Assembly: GCF_958405655.1 (NCBI RefSeq) | Contig: NZ_CATYWO010000001.1 | Location: 1,116,001-1,180,000 of the forward strand | Source: Ralstonia condita | Lineage (GTDB): Bacteria > Pseudomonadota > Gammaproteobacteria > Burkholderiales > Burkholderiaceae | Direction of reading: 5' to 3' | Length of the DNA stretch: 64,000 nucleotides | Shown: piece after piece, positions 17,776 through 27,269 of the stretch | Layout of the letters: every line of letters begins with the position of its first letter | How positions within the stretch are numbered: position 1 is the first letter of the stretch | The notes under the pieces: generated by a model | Told to the model about the DNA's origin: nothing | What the model saw: the letters and a program-made list of their open reading frames with translations, nothing else | Database searches by the model: none | Program-made: the position numbers and the translations under genes

Positions 17776-17860
17776 TACAGGATGAAATGTGTATTGGACG
17801 GTTATCGATGTGGTTTCTATGCTGGCTGGACAAAACAGGAGACAGCGAGGCAACCCCCGC

Positions 17861-19624
17861 ATGAACGACATCGCTCGTGACCCGGTCACCGCTCTGCCGG
17901 TCGGCCCTCAAAACATTCCCGATAGCCAGGGCATCAATTTCTTCCGCGTGGACCCCGACTTCGCCGGCTTGCTACGGCTGCATCTGGGCGAGGCGCAATA
18001 CCGTGCACTCGAACCGCAGCTCGATGCGCTGGGACAACGGGCTTCCGATGAACTTGATGCCTGGGCCATCAGCGCCGACCACAATCCGCCGCTGCTGCGC
18101 CACCGCACGCGTCGCGGCGAGGCGCGGCAAAGCATCGACAAGCACCCGGCTTACGTCGCACTCGAACGCGTGGCATACGCCGAATTGGGTCTGGCTTCGA
18201 TGAGCCACGTTGGCAACGCACAGCCGGCGCTGGTCAAATACGCGCTCACGTATCTGTTCGTGCAAGCCGAGTTTGGCCTGTGCTGTCCGGTCAGCATGAC
18301 GGACTCGCTGACGCGCACGCTACGCAAGTTTGGTGATCCCACCCTGGTGGCGCGCTATCTCCCGAAGCTGACATCGCGGGATTTCGATGCGCTTTACCAA
18401 GGCGCGATGTTCATGACGGAGCAGGCTGCAGGCTCCGATGTTGCGCGCATTGCAACGCGGGCGGCACTGGAGACTGCGCCGGACGGCACACGGACCTGGC
18501 GCCTCTACGGCGACAAATGGTTCTGCTCCAACGCGGATGCCGATCTCGCCATGGTCCTGGCCCGTCCGGATGGCGCACCGTCTGGCATCCGCGGTCTGGC
18601 GCTGTTTTTGCTGCCCAGGACGCTGCGGGACGGTACACGCAATCAGTACCGTATCGTCCGGCTGAAAGACAAGCTCGGCAGCCGGTCGATGGCCAGCGGC
18701 GAGATCGTTCTCGAAGGCGCCGAGGCTTATCTGATTGGCGAAATTGGCCGGGGCTTTCATCAGATGGCCGACATGATCAATATGTCGCGCCTGTCGAACG
18801 GCGTGCGCGCGGCCGGCCTGATGCGCCGTGCCACCACCGAGGCGCTGCATATCGCGGGCCGCCGCGAAGCCTTTGGCCGAAAGCTGATCGACATGCCGCT
18901 GATGCAGCGCCAGTTGCTGAAGATGCTGTTACCCACGGAGCAGGCGCGGTCGATGTTCATGCACATCGCGCAGTTATTGCCGCTTGCGGATGCCGGCGAC
19001 GAGCATGCGGCGAAATGCGTGCGAATTCTCACGCCGATGATCAAGTTCCGGGCCTGCCGAGATGCACGCCGCGTGACCGGCGATGCGATGGAAGTGCGCG
19101 GCGGCACGGGTTACATCGAAGAGTGGAGCGACGCGCGCCTCGTGCGCGATGCACACCTCGGTTCGATCTGGGAGGGAACAAGCAACATCGTTGCCCTGGA
19201 CATAGCGCGGGCCGTGAAGCGCGAAGGCGCGCTGGAACCGCTGCGTACGTATCTGCTCGGCCTGCTCGAAAGTGTCACGGTGCCGCCGCAAAGCGACGCG
19301 CAGTTGCGCGCCACGCTGGATCGGGTGTGCCACACGATCGACCACGTGGCCGAAACTGGCGGCGACGAGCTGGTCCGTCAGGCAGGCTCGGCGCTGTATC
19401 ACATCGCCACAGCGATCTTAATGGCGGTGGAGGGCGTGCGTCTGGCGCCGGACTATCGTCGTCTTGCACTCGCTCACCTGGTGTTGCGTCACAAGCTGCT
19501 GCCGGTGGATCCGCTGGCACTCCCCGAAGACGACAGCGCGCTGCTGTCCGATGCGCTCGTCAAGCAGCGCGAGGTCGCATTCGCTCTGGCCATGCAGGCA
19601 CTGCCGCGAGGGAGAGCGCAATGA
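17861..19624 (+). CDS. AidB-like acyl-CoA dehydrogenase
   Basis: FAD-dependent acyl-CoA dehydrogenase family protein of 587 residues, longer than typical beta-oxidation enzymes and matching the AidB branch. Signatures are MTEQAAGSDV (about residue 186), GDKWFCSNADADLAMVLARP, RLKDKLGSRSMASGEI, the RREAFGRKLIDMPLMQRQLL segment, EVRGGTGYIEEW and GSIWEGTSNIVALD. It is the first gene of an operon, and its stop overlaps the CoA-transferase start (ATGA at 19621-19624). The context favours oxidation of a CoA thioester in catabolism over the DNA-alkylation role suggested for E. coli AidB. ATG 17861 was chosen by homology; the ribosome-binding site is weak. Confidence 0.88.
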   Translation: MNDIARDPVTALPVGPQNIPDSQGINFFRVDPDFAGLLRLHLGEAQYRALEPQLDALGQRASDELDAWAISADHNPPLLRHRTRRGEARQSIDKHPAYVALERVAYAELGLASMSHVGNAQPALVKYALTYLFVQAEFGLCCPVSMTDSLTRTLRKFGDPTLVARYLPKLTSRDFDALYQGAMFMTEQAAGSDVARIATRAALETAPDGTRTWRLYGDKWFCSNADADLAMVLARPDGAPSGIRGLALFLLPRTLRDGTRNQYRIVRLKDKLGSRSMASGEIVLEGAEAYLIGEIGRGFHQMADMINMSRLSNGVRAAGLMRRATTEALHIAGRREAFGRKLIDMPLMQRQLLKMLLPTEQARSMFMHIAQLLPLADAGDEHAAKCVRILTPMIKFRACRDARRVTGDAMEVRGGTGYIEEWSDARLVRDAHLGSIWEGTSNIVALDIARAVKREGALEPLRTYLLGLLESVTVPPQSDAQLRATLDRVCHTIDHVAETGGDELVRQAGSALYHIATAILMAVEGVRLAPDYRRLALAHLVLRHKLLPVDPLALPEDDSALLSDALVKQREVAFALAMQALPRGRAQ

Positions 19625-20808
19625 GCGCGGTGACCGGCGCATTGCAGGGCTTGAAGGTCATCGACCTGAGCCGGGTGCTTGGCGGCCCGCATTGCACGCA
19701 AGCGTTGGCCGATCATGGCGCCCGCGTGATCAAGCTCGAACCACCGGCTGGCGACGAAACCCGTACATGGGGGCCGCCGTTCGATGACACAGACACCGCC
19801 TGGTACTTCAACGGCGTCAACCGGAACAAGCTCGGCATCTCTGTGGATCTGTCGCGCGAGGAGGGCCGCACGGTGCTCTGGCAATTGCTGGAAGATGCTG
19901 ACGTGCTGGTCGAAAACTTCAAGCCCGGCACGCTGGCGCGCTGGGGCATGGATTTCGAGCGCGACCTGCAGCCGCGTTTTCCACGGCTGATTCATTGCGC
20001 CGTGTCGGGTTTCGGGCCCGACGGGCCACTTGGAGGGTTGCCCGGCTATGACGCAGTCATCCAGGCGATGGCCGGGCTGATGAGCGTCAACGGCGAACGT
20101 GACGGTGGCCCGATGCGCGTCGGCCTGCCGATCGTCGACATGGTCACGGGGCTCAACGCCTTTGCCGGCATTCTGCTGGCGCTGGCCGAGCGCGAGAAGA
20201 GCGGGCGCGGCCAGTCGATCGATATTGCCCTCTATGACTGCGGTGTCTCGTTGCTGCATCCGCACCTGCCCAACTACTTCGGCTCTGGCAAGGCGCCGGG
20301 GCGCAGCGGCAACGCCCATCCGAACATTGCACCTTACGACAGCTACCAGACCGGCACCGCGCCGATCTTTCTAGCCGTTGGCAATGACCGCCAGTTCGCC
20401 AAGCTGTGCATGCATATCGGCGCGGCCGAGTTGGCCGGCGACGCCCGCTTTGCCGACAACCGCAGTCGATGCGCGCACCGCCCGGAACTGAAGCAGGCGC
20501 TGGAAGCGCGGCTTGCACGCTTCGACTGCGAGACGCTCGCACAGGACCTGATCCGTGCTGGTGTGCCATGCGGGCCGGTGCTGAGTGTCGATGTGGTGGC
20601 GCGGCATCCGCATACGTTGCACCGCCAGATGGTGGTCGCGCTGGGTGAGTACCGCGGTACTGGCTCGCCGATCAAGCTCTCGCGCACGCCGGCCACGTAC
20701 CGGAATGCGCCGCCGGCATTCGGCGCCGATACGGACGCCGTGCTGACGTCGCTGGGCATCGACGCAGACACGCGGCAGCGACTATTCGAGGCCGGCATCC
20801 TGAAATGA
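19621..20808 (+). CDS. Class III CoA-transferase (CaiB/BaiF/Frc family)
   Basis: Family III CoA-transferase of 395 residues, moving CoA between acyl-CoA and a free carboxylate through an aspartyl-CoA thioester. N-terminal LKVIDLSRVLGGPHCTQALADHGA and VIKLEPPAGDETR are the family hallmarks, followed by NRNKLGISVDL and VENFKPGTLARWG. The expected catalytic aspartate is D173 in GLPIVDMVTG. Translation is coupled to the dehydrogenase by ATGA overlap. No acyl-CoA ligase is present, so this enzyme probably activates the acid that the next gene imports, and the dehydrogenase then oxidises the thioester. The substrate is unknown. Confidence 0.92.
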   Translation: MSAVTGALQGLKVIDLSRVLGGPHCTQALADHGARVIKLEPPAGDETRTWGPPFDDTDTAWYFNGVNRNKLGISVDLSREEGRTVLWQLLEDADVLVENFKPGTLARWGMDFERDLQPRFPRLIHCAVSGFGPDGPLGGLPGYDAVIQAMAGLMSVNGERDGGPMRVGLPIVDMVTGLNAFAGILLALAEREKSGRGQSIDIALYDCGVSLLHPHLPNYFGSGKAPGRSGNAHPNIAPYDSYQTGTAPIFLAVGNDRQFAKLCMHIGAAELAGDARFADNRSRCAHRPELKQALEARLARFDCETLAQDLIRAGVPCGPVLSVDVVARHPHTLHRQMVVALGEYRGTGSPIKLSRTPATYRNAPPAFGADTDAVLTSLGIDADTRQRLFEAGILK

Positions 20809-20894
20809 AGACGAACTGATTCGCATCCCGCGCACAACGAGGTAGATGGCCCACCAGAGGCCGCACCACTCGGCAAAACACCAAGGAGACCAAC

Positions 20895-22301
20895 ATGTCT
20901 AACCAGCCAGCATCGCCGGCCATCGGAGCCTCGACCCTGCAGCCGCGCCGTGCGGCAGTCGCCGCGTTCATCGGCACCACCATCGAGTGGTACGACTTCT
21001 ACATCTACGGCCTGGCCGCCGCGCTTGTATTTGGCAAGGTGTTCTTTTCCACGACACTGGACCCGGGCATTGCCACGCTGCTCTCGTTCGTGACGCTGTG
21101 GGCCGGATTTGCCGCGCGGCCCATCGGCGGGATCATCTTCGGGCATCTGGGCGACAGGATCGGCCGCAAGACCACGCTCATCATCACGCTGATCCTGATG
21201 GGCCTTGCAACCATGGGCATCGGCCTGCTCCCCGGCCACGCGCAGATTGGCATGTGGGCGCCGGTCGGGCTGGTGGTGCTGCGGGTGGTCCAGGGCGTGG
21301 CGGTGGGTGGCGAATGGGGCGGTGCGGTGCTGATTGCCAGCGAGAGCGCGCCCAAGCACAAGAGCATCCTGTATTCGTCGTTTGCCCAGCAGGGCTCGCC
21401 CACTGGCAATCTGCTTGCAACGCTGGTGTTTTTCGGGCTCAGCGCACTGCCTACGCCGCAATTCATGCTGTGGGGCTGGCGCGTGCCGTTCCTGCTGTCG
21501 GCGCTGCTGGTGATCGTCGGCATGGTCATCCGGCTGAAGCTGGAAGAGTCTGATGACATGAAGCGCGTGCTTGCACAGAAGAAGACCGTCAAGCTGCCCC
21601 TCAAGGACGTCGCGCGCGACCACTGGGGCCTGGTGCTGCTTGGCGCCGGCACGCTGCCGCTGATTCACGTGACGTATCTGAAGAGCAACTTTGCGTTGTC
21701 GTGGGCAACCAAGGAACTTGGCTACGCGCAGGACACCTTTCTCGGCATCATTGCGATTGCGCTGGTGGTGCAGTTCCTGACGCAGCCGGTGGGCGCTTGG
21801 CTGGTCTCGCGTATGGACATGCGCCGCGCCATCTGCCTGATGGTGCTGCCCGAGTTTTTGCTGATGCCGGTGATGTTCTTCGCAATCGAGACGAAGGTGT
21901 ATTGGATCGCGCTTGTGGGCATGTGCCTGGCGACCATTCCGCATTCGATGTTCTACGGTGCCATCGGCGGGATTCTGGCGCGCGTGTTTCCGACACGTAT
22001 CCGCTATACAGGTCTGTCGCTTGCGTATCAGTTGTGCTCGCTCGTGGTGGGCGGTGGAACGCCGGTATTCGCACAGTGGGTGCTGAACAGCACCGGGCAC
22101 ATCGTCGGTGTTGCCGTGTCGTCTGCGGTGTATGCCGGGGTGTCGCTGGCCTGCACGCTGGTGCTGCTCAACCGGACGGGGTATCGCGCGGATGAGCTTT
22201 CCTCCGCTGAACGGGCCGACGCAATGGATCTTGGGCAGGCGCACATGGATATCCCGCTGCCACCCTCTGCGCCAGTGGGTAAACCTGTCGCTGCAACCTG
22301 A
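20895..22301 (+). CDS. MHS-family (MFS) metabolite:proton symporter
   Basis: Twelve-helix major facilitator of 468 residues in the metabolite:H+ symporter subfamily (ShiA, ProP and KgtP relatives). Characteristic segments are IGTTIEWYDFYIYGLAAALVF in the first helix, the loop 2-3 motif GHLGDRIGRKTTL, and VVLRVVQGVAVGGEWGGAVL in the fourth-helix region. A good AAGGAGA precedes ATG 20895. It is third in the LysR-controlled operon, 86 bp after the CoA-transferase, so it most likely imports the organic acid that those enzymes use. Family members carry dicarboxylates, aromatic acids or betaines; which one applies here cannot be told. Confidence 0.92.
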   Translation: MSNQPASPAIGASTLQPRRAAVAAFIGTTIEWYDFYIYGLAAALVFGKVFFSTTLDPGIATLLSFVTLWAGFAARPIGGIIFGHLGDRIGRKTTLIITLILMGLATMGIGLLPGHAQIGMWAPVGLVVLRVVQGVAVGGEWGGAVLIASESAPKHKSILYSSFAQQGSPTGNLLATLVFFGLSALPTPQFMLWGWRVPFLLSALLVIVGMVIRLKLEESDDMKRVLAQKKTVKLPLKDVARDHWGLVLLGAGTLPLIHVTYLKSNFALSWATKELGYAQDTFLGIIAIALVVQFLTQPVGAWLVSRMDMRRAICLMVLPEFLLMPVMFFAIETKVYWIALVGMCLATIPHSMFYGAIGGILARVFPTRIRYTGLSLAYQLCSLVVGGGTPVFAQWVLNSTGHIVGVAVSSAVYAGVSLACTLVLLNRTGYRADELSSAERADAMDLGQAHMDIPLPPSAPVGKPVAAT

Positions 22302-22388
22302 TCCGGTGTGGCTTACGCGAAACGTCCGGTAGCACTCATGCCGCACGTTCCCTAGGATGGCAGGGCAGACACAACGGGGAAACCTGCC

Positions 22389-22583
22389 ATGACCATCTTC
22401 GATGAGAACGAACACCGCGCCGAGTTCTGGGAGGCCGTGCGCAAAGCCATCGAGGCTCGTGACCAGGCCGAGCGGTCGCGCCGAGCGGACAGAATGACCG
22501 GCCTGGCCATCGGCCTGTCGCTTGGGGCGTTGGCCATCGCCCTGGTGGCGTTCCGACATCGCTCCGCTGGCGGTGGGGCATAG
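22389..22583 (+). CDS. Small single-span membrane protein, unknown function
   Basis: A 64-residue protein with a charged N-terminal half (EHRAEFWEAVRKAIEARDQA) likely to form an amphipathic helix. One membrane helix follows (MTGLAIGLSLGALAIALVAF) and a short basic tail. GGGGA precedes ATG 22389. The cytoplasmic helix plus single anchor suggests a small regulator or scaffold, but I recognise no family. It lies between the transporter gene and mnmC with no visible terminator on either side. Confidence 0.6.
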   Translation: MTIFDENEHRAEFWEAVRKAIEARDQAERSRRADRMTGLAIGLSLGALAIALVAFRHRSAGGGA

Positions 22584-22816
22584 CACGACCCGCTGCACGG
22601 CGGCGCGGGCCTGCCGTTTCAGGATACGCGGGCGATCTTGGAAATGGGCCCATGCCCAATGCTGCTGGAGGGCGGCATGTGAGATTTCCACGTGCGGTTC
22701 CACCACGCCCGCAGCACAGCGTCGACCGGTGATTCGCGGGTGTGCGCGCCTGTCCGGGATCAAAGCCGTCCGCGAGCGCGGCAGTACAATCCGCCGATCA
22801 TTTCTCCAAGTGTTCC

Positions 22817-24823
22817 ATGCCCCGCGGCCTCGTTCTCGCCACACCTCAGCTCACGCCCGACGGCACGCCGTTCTCTGCGCAATACGACGATGTCTATCAC
22901 AGCATCGAAGGCGGTCTCGCGCAGGCTCGGCATGTCTTCCTGGGCGGAAATGGCCTGCCCGGCGCGTGGCAGGGCAAGGGCGCTTTCACCATCGTCGAGA
23001 CCGGCTTTGGTCAGGGGCTGAACTTCCTCGCAACATGGGCGGCCTGGCGCAACGATCCGCTGCGCTGCGCGCGGCTCGATTTCGTCTCGCTCGAGAAACA
23101 TCCGTTCGACAGTGCCGGCTTATCCATCTTGCATCCGAAGGATGGCGCCCTCGCACCGTTAGCGCACGCGCTGCGTCAGGTGTGGCCCGTCGCGGTGCCG
23201 GGCGTACACCGTCTCGAGTTTGATGGCGGACGTGTCACGCTGACGCTGCTGTTTGGGGATGGAATGGACATGCTTCCGCAGTTGTCCTGCGCGGCGGATG
23301 CGTTTTATCTCGACGGTTTCTCCCCTGCCAAGAACCCTGACCTGTGGCAGCCGCGGGTGTTCAAGCAACTCGCGCGCGTTGCCCGCGCCGGCGCCACGCT
23401 GGCTACGTATACCGCCGCCGGTTTCGTGCGGCGCGGCCTGCAGGAAGTCGGTTTCGACACGCGCAAGGCGCCTGGCTTCGGCACGAAACGCGATATGACC
23501 ATCGCGCAGTTCCCGACGCATTGGCGCACACGGCGCGGTCCGGCCGAGCCGCCGGTCTGGAGCGAGCGCCATGCGATCGTGCTTGGCGCGGGGCTGGCGG
23601 GCAGTGCCGTCGCGGAACGGCTTGCTGCGCGCGGCTGGCGTATCACGCTCATTGACGAGAACGACGGCCCGGCGCGAGGCACATCCGCACATCGAGCAGC
23701 GGCCATGCATCCGCACGTGTCGATCGATGACAGCGTGCTTTCGCGCCTATCGCGCGCGGGCAACCTGCTCGCACGTCGGCATTGGGGCGCGCTCGACCGG
23801 GCTGGCTTCGCCACCGGTTTCCGGGCCACCGGCGTGCTGCAACTTGCCGAGCACGCGGACGACGCCATCGAGCAGCAGCGGGTTGTGCGGGCGCTCGGGT
23901 ACCCCGCTGATTACATCGATTGGCTCGACGCGCATCAAGCTGCCGAGCGCATCGGTGCCAGCGTGCCGCAAGGCGGCTGGTGGTTCGCGCAGGCAGGGTG
24001 GGTTGCGCCCCCGGATGTCTGCCGGGCCAACCTCGCTTGCGCCGGTGTTGCGCTCGATGCGCGTTGGAACACCCGAGTAGAGTCGTTGCGGCAGGAGGGC
24101 GGTCGTTGGCAGGCCGGCGATGCGCAGGGGGGCGTGATTGCCAGTGCGCCGGTCGTCGTCGTTGCGAATGGGCTCGACGCAGCGCGCCTGGTACCGTTGG
24201 CTTCCGCGTCGCTCAAGCCGGTGCGCGGCCAACTCACGGATGTGCCAATCGCCGGTTTGGAGCCGGGGGTGGCATGGCCGAAGGCGGTGGTGTGCGGCGA
24301 CGGTTATCTGCTGCCCGCCGAGCCGGGTGCGCAATCCGTGCGCGCCGGGTCATCCTTCCAGCCCGGAGCGTCCAGCCTGGCCGAGTGTGCCGCCGATCAC
24401 ACAGCCAATCTGCAACGGCTGGCACGCCTGCAGCCGCGGCAGTCGGTGGCGCTTGCAAAGCTCGATCCCGCAAGCTTGCGGGGCTATGTCGGCGTTCGTT
24501 GTGTCTCTGCCAATCGGCTGCCGTTGATTGGTGCCCTCGTGGATGAGGCGGTGGCCATGTCAGCAGGTTTTCGCCTGCGCGGACCGCATGCCCAACTGCC
24601 GCGCGTGCCGGGCCTGTACGCAGCGCTGGCGTATGGCTCGCGGGGCCTGACGTGGTCGGTGCTGGGCGCGGAACTGCTGGCGTCCTTGATCGACGGAGGT
24701 CCATTGCCGCTCGAGGCAGACTTGGCGGCGGCGTTGGATCCGGGGCGTTTCGTCCTGCGCGCGTTGCGTCACAGGCAGGGGGAAGCACCCACCGAAATGG
24801 ACGCGCCGCTCAGCGGCGAATGA
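22817..24823 (+). CDS. mnmC: Bifunctional tRNA mnm5s2U biosynthesis enzyme MnmC
   Basis: Fusion enzyme completing 5-methylaminomethyl-2-thiouridine at the wobble position of tRNAs. The N-terminal SAM-dependent methyltransferase domain (about residues 1-240) has ETGFGQGLNFLATWAAW, YLDGFSPAKNPDLW and FGTKRDMTIA. The C-terminal FAD-dependent oxidoreductase domain (about 255-668) opens with the Rossmann loop IVLGAGLAGSAVAERLAARG and ends with AYGSRGLTWSVLGAELLASL. The 668-residue length equals that of full MnmC. ATG 22817 gives MPRGLVLATPQLTPDGTPFS, which fits the family; the frame is open 75 bases further upstream without homology. It is a single gene between a small membrane protein and tig. 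Confidence 0.95.
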   Translation: MPRGLVLATPQLTPDGTPFSAQYDDVYHSIEGGLAQARHVFLGGNGLPGAWQGKGAFTIVETGFGQGLNFLATWAAWRNDPLRCARLDFVSLEKHPFDSAGLSILHPKDGALAPLAHALRQVWPVAVPGVHRLEFDGGRVTLTLLFGDGMDMLPQLSCAADAFYLDGFSPAKNPDLWQPRVFKQLARVARAGATLATYTAAGFVRRGLQEVGFDTRKAPGFGTKRDMTIAQFPTHWRTRRGPAEPPVWSERHAIVLGAGLAGSAVAERLAARGWRITLIDENDGPARGTSAHRAAAMHPHVSIDDSVLSRLSRAGNLLARRHWGALDRAGFATGFRATGVLQLAEHADDAIEQQRVVRALGYPADYIDWLDAHQAAERIGASVPQGGWWFAQAGWVAPPDVCRANLACAGVALDARWNTRVESLRQEGGRWQAGDAQGGVIASAPVVVVANGLDAARLVPLASASLKPVRGQLTDVPIAGLEPGVAWPKAVVCGDGYLLPAEPGAQSVRAGSSFQPGASSLAECAADHTANLQRLARLQPRQSVALAKLDPASLRGYVGVRCVSANRLPLIGALVDEAVAMSAGFRLRGPHAQLPRVPGLYAALAYGSRGLTWSVLGAELLASLIDGGPLPLEADLAAALDPGRFVLRALRHRQGEAPTEMDAPLSGE

Positions 24824-25067
24824 CGGGCTCCCGAGACGGTTTCCCAGGCGTTCCGACCCAAAAAATCAGGGCCGCCGAACGTTCCATGCCATAATATGCG
24901 TTTTGCGTTTGCCAGCCTGAACGCGCCCGTTGTGCCGTGCATTGTGCAGTCAAGCGGCCCTCGCGCCGCATTCCTGCAAGCCCGGCAAGACCAAGAACTT
25001 TGAACCACGGCTGCTGCTGGCGCTGCGCCGTTCGACGCAACCATCTTCTGAATCTGGAATTACGACC

Positions 25068-26411
25068 ATGTCGACTATCGAAAACCTCGGCAAGCTTGAT
25101 CGCAAAGTGACCCTGGCTGTCCCGAAGGCCGAAGTGGAGCAAGAGAAGCAAAGCCGTCTGGCGCGTCTGTCCAAGACCGTCAAGATGTCCGGCTTCCGCC
25201 CGGGCAAGGTCCCGATGAAGATGGTCGAGAAGCAATACGGCCAACAGGTCGAATTTGAAGTCCGCTACGACAAGGCTGCCCGTCAGTTCTTCGACATCAC
25301 CAACGAGCAGGGCGTGAAGGTTGCCGGCCAACCGCGCTTTGAGCTGAAGACCGAAGGCGTGGCCGATGACCAAGTCGCGTTCGACGCCACCTTCGAGGTG
25401 TATCCGGAAGTCAAGCTCGGCGATCTGGCCGGCGCGGAACTGACCCGCACCAAGACCGAAATCACCGATGCCGAGATCGACAAGACGCTCGACATCCTGC
25501 GCAAGCAACGCGTGCACTACCACCCGCGCGGCGAAGCTGGCGAGCACGGCGACGGCGGTGCAGCCGTTGCACAGGATGGCGACCGCGTGACGGTCGATTT
25601 CGTGGGCACGATCGACGGCGTGGAATTTGCCGGCGGCAAGGCTGAAGGTTTCAGCTTCGTGCTGGGCGAAGGCCGCATGCTGCCCGAGTTCGAACAAGCC
25701 ACGCTGGGCCTGAAGCAAGGCGAGTCGAAGAAATTCCCGCTGGCATTCCCCGAGGACTACCACGGCAAGGACGTCGCCGGCAAGACGGCTGAGTTCACCG
25801 TCACGCTCAAGCAAGTCGAGTGGGCGCACCTGCCGGAAGTCAACGAAGCCTTCGCGCAATCGCTGGGCATCGCCGACGGCAACCTCGACAAGATGCGCGC
25901 CGACATCCGCGAAAACCTCGAGCGTGAAGTCAAGCGCCGCACGCACGCGCTGCTCAAGGACCAGGTCATGGAAGCGCTGCTGAAGGTGGCAGAGCTGGAC
26001 GTGCCGAAGTCGCTGGTCGAGCAGGATCAGGAACGCCTGGTGGAAATGGCCCGTCGTGATCTCGAAGCCCGCGGCATGCCGAACGCCAAGAACATGCCGA
26101 TCCCGGCCGAGATGTTCACGCAGCAAGCCGAGCGTCGCGTGAAGCTGGGTCTGGTGTTGGCCGAAGTCGTGAAGGCCAACAACCTGGAAGCCAAGCCGGA
26201 GCAGATCAAGGCCGAGATCGAAGAGTTCGCCAAGAGCTACGAAGATCCGAAGGAAGTCATCCGCTGGTACTACGGCGATCAACAGCGCCTGGCCGAGATG
26301 GAAGCCTACGTGCTCGAAAACAACGTGGTAAATTTTGTGTGCGACAAGGCCAAGGTTACTGACAAGGCCGTGTCGTTCGAAGAGCTGACCGCCACGCCGG
26401 CGCAAGGCTGA
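25068..26411 (+). CDS. tig: Trigger factor, ribosome-associated chaperone
   Basis: Trigger factor (447 residues) binds the ribosome exit tunnel and shields nascent chains. The N-terminal ribosome-binding domain includes the signature GFRPGKVPMKMVEKQYG. The FKBP-type prolyl isomerase domain is in the middle (GDRVTVDFVGTIDGVEF). The C-terminal helical arms include QQAERRVKLGLVLAEVVK. ATG 25068 begins MSTIENLGKLDRKVTLAVPK, as expected; upstream codons are not homologous. It opens the tig-clpP-clpX-lon block conserved across proteobacteria. The spacing to clpP is 41 bp with no terminator, so the two are probably cotranscribed. Confidence 0.97.
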   Translation: MSTIENLGKLDRKVTLAVPKAEVEQEKQSRLARLSKTVKMSGFRPGKVPMKMVEKQYGQQVEFEVRYDKAARQFFDITNEQGVKVAGQPRFELKTEGVADDQVAFDATFEVYPEVKLGDLAGAELTRTKTEITDAEIDKTLDILRKQRVHYHPRGEAGEHGDGGAAVAQDGDRVTVDFVGTIDGVEFAGGKAEGFSFVLGEGRMLPEFEQATLGLKQGESKKFPLAFPEDYHGKDVAGKTAEFTVTLKQVEWAHLPEVNEAFAQSLGIADGNLDKMRADIRENLEREVKRRTHALLKDQVMEALLKVAELDVPKSLVEQDQERLVEMARRDLEARGMPNAKNMPIPAEMFTQQAERRVKLGLVLAEVVKANNLEAKPEQIKAEIEEFAKSYEDPKEVIRWYYGDQQRLAEMEAYVLENNVVNFVCDKAKVTDKAVSFEELTATPAQG

Positions 26412-26452
26412 TTCGATCGATAGAGTTTCCGAAATAAGCACCGGAGAACCGC

Positions 26453-27100
26453 ATGATCCGCAATGAACTGATCGACCAACTTGCCCGTACCCAGGCTTCC
26501 GCGCTCGAAACGCAGGGGCTTGGTCTGGTGCCGATGGTGGTCGAACAGTCTGGCCGCGGCGAGCGCGCCTACGACATCTACTCGCGCCTGCTCAAGGAGC
26601 GAGTGATCTTCATGGTGGGCGAGGTCAACGACCAGACTGCCAACCTCGTGGTGGCACAGTTGCTGTTCCTGGAAAGCGAGAATCCGGACAAGGACATTTC
26701 GCTTTACATCAACTCGCCGGGCGGCTCGGTATCGTCGGGCTTGGCGATGTACGACACGATGCAGTTCATCAAGCCCGATGTGTCGACGCTGTGCATGGGC
26801 ATGGCAGCCAGCATGGGTGCGTTCCTGTTGGCGGCCGGCGCTAAGGGTAAGCGCCTGGCACTGCCGAACTCGCGCATCATGATCCACCAGCCGCTGGGAG
26901 GCGCGCGCGGTCAGGCCTCGGACATCGAGATCCAGGCACGCGAAATCCTGTATCTGCGTGAACGCCTGAATACGGTGCTCTCGGAGGTCACCGGTCAGCC
27001 GGTCGACAAGATTGCGCGCGACACTGACCGCGATAATTTCATGAGCAGCGAACAGGCCAAGGAGTACGGTCTGATCGATCAGGTGATCAGCAAGCGCTAA
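26453..27100 (+). CDS. clpP: ATP-dependent Clp protease proteolytic subunit ClpP
   Basis: Serine peptidase (215 residues) forming the tetradecameric chamber that degrades substrates fed by ClpX or ClpA. The catalytic serine is S120 in MGMAASMGAFLL and the histidine H145 in RIMIHQPLGG; the aspartate is expected in the DTDRDNF region. SPGGSVSSGLAMYD forms the oxyanion and handle region. CCGGAGAA precedes ATG 26453. It follows tig and is separated from clpX by a rho-independent terminator (27169-27195), so clpX may have its own promoter in the 74 bp after it. Confidence 0.98.
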   Translation: MIRNELIDQLARTQASALETQGLGLVPMVVEQSGRGERAYDIYSRLLKERVIFMVGEVNDQTANLVVAQLLFLESENPDKDISLYINSPGGSVSSGLAMYDTMQFIKPDVSTLCMGMAASMGAFLLAAGAKGKRLALPNSRIMIHQPLGGARGQASDIEIQAREILYLRERLNTVLSEVTGQPVDKIARDTDRDNFMSSEQAKEYGLIDQVISKR

Positions 27101-27168
27101 TGCGCGGAGTGCGCGCGAGCCGGTGCGCTCTGCGGCACACCAGCGCACCAATCATGTCAAGCGGTGTC

Positions 27169-27195
27169 AAAAACGAGGCTTCGCGCCTCGTTTTT
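27169..27195 (+). terminator. Rho-independent terminator after clpP
   Basis: The arms AAAAACGAGGC (27169-27179) and GCCTCGTTTTT (27185-27195) are perfectly complementary around a five-base loop, ending in a thymine run. The A-rich 5' arm makes it potentially bidirectional. Confidence 0.9.
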
Positions 27196-27269
27196 GCTTT
27201 GTACAACACGTGCGGATCGTCGCCAGATAATTTGGCGTATGATGCTGCCAGGAACTACTGGTTATCGTT

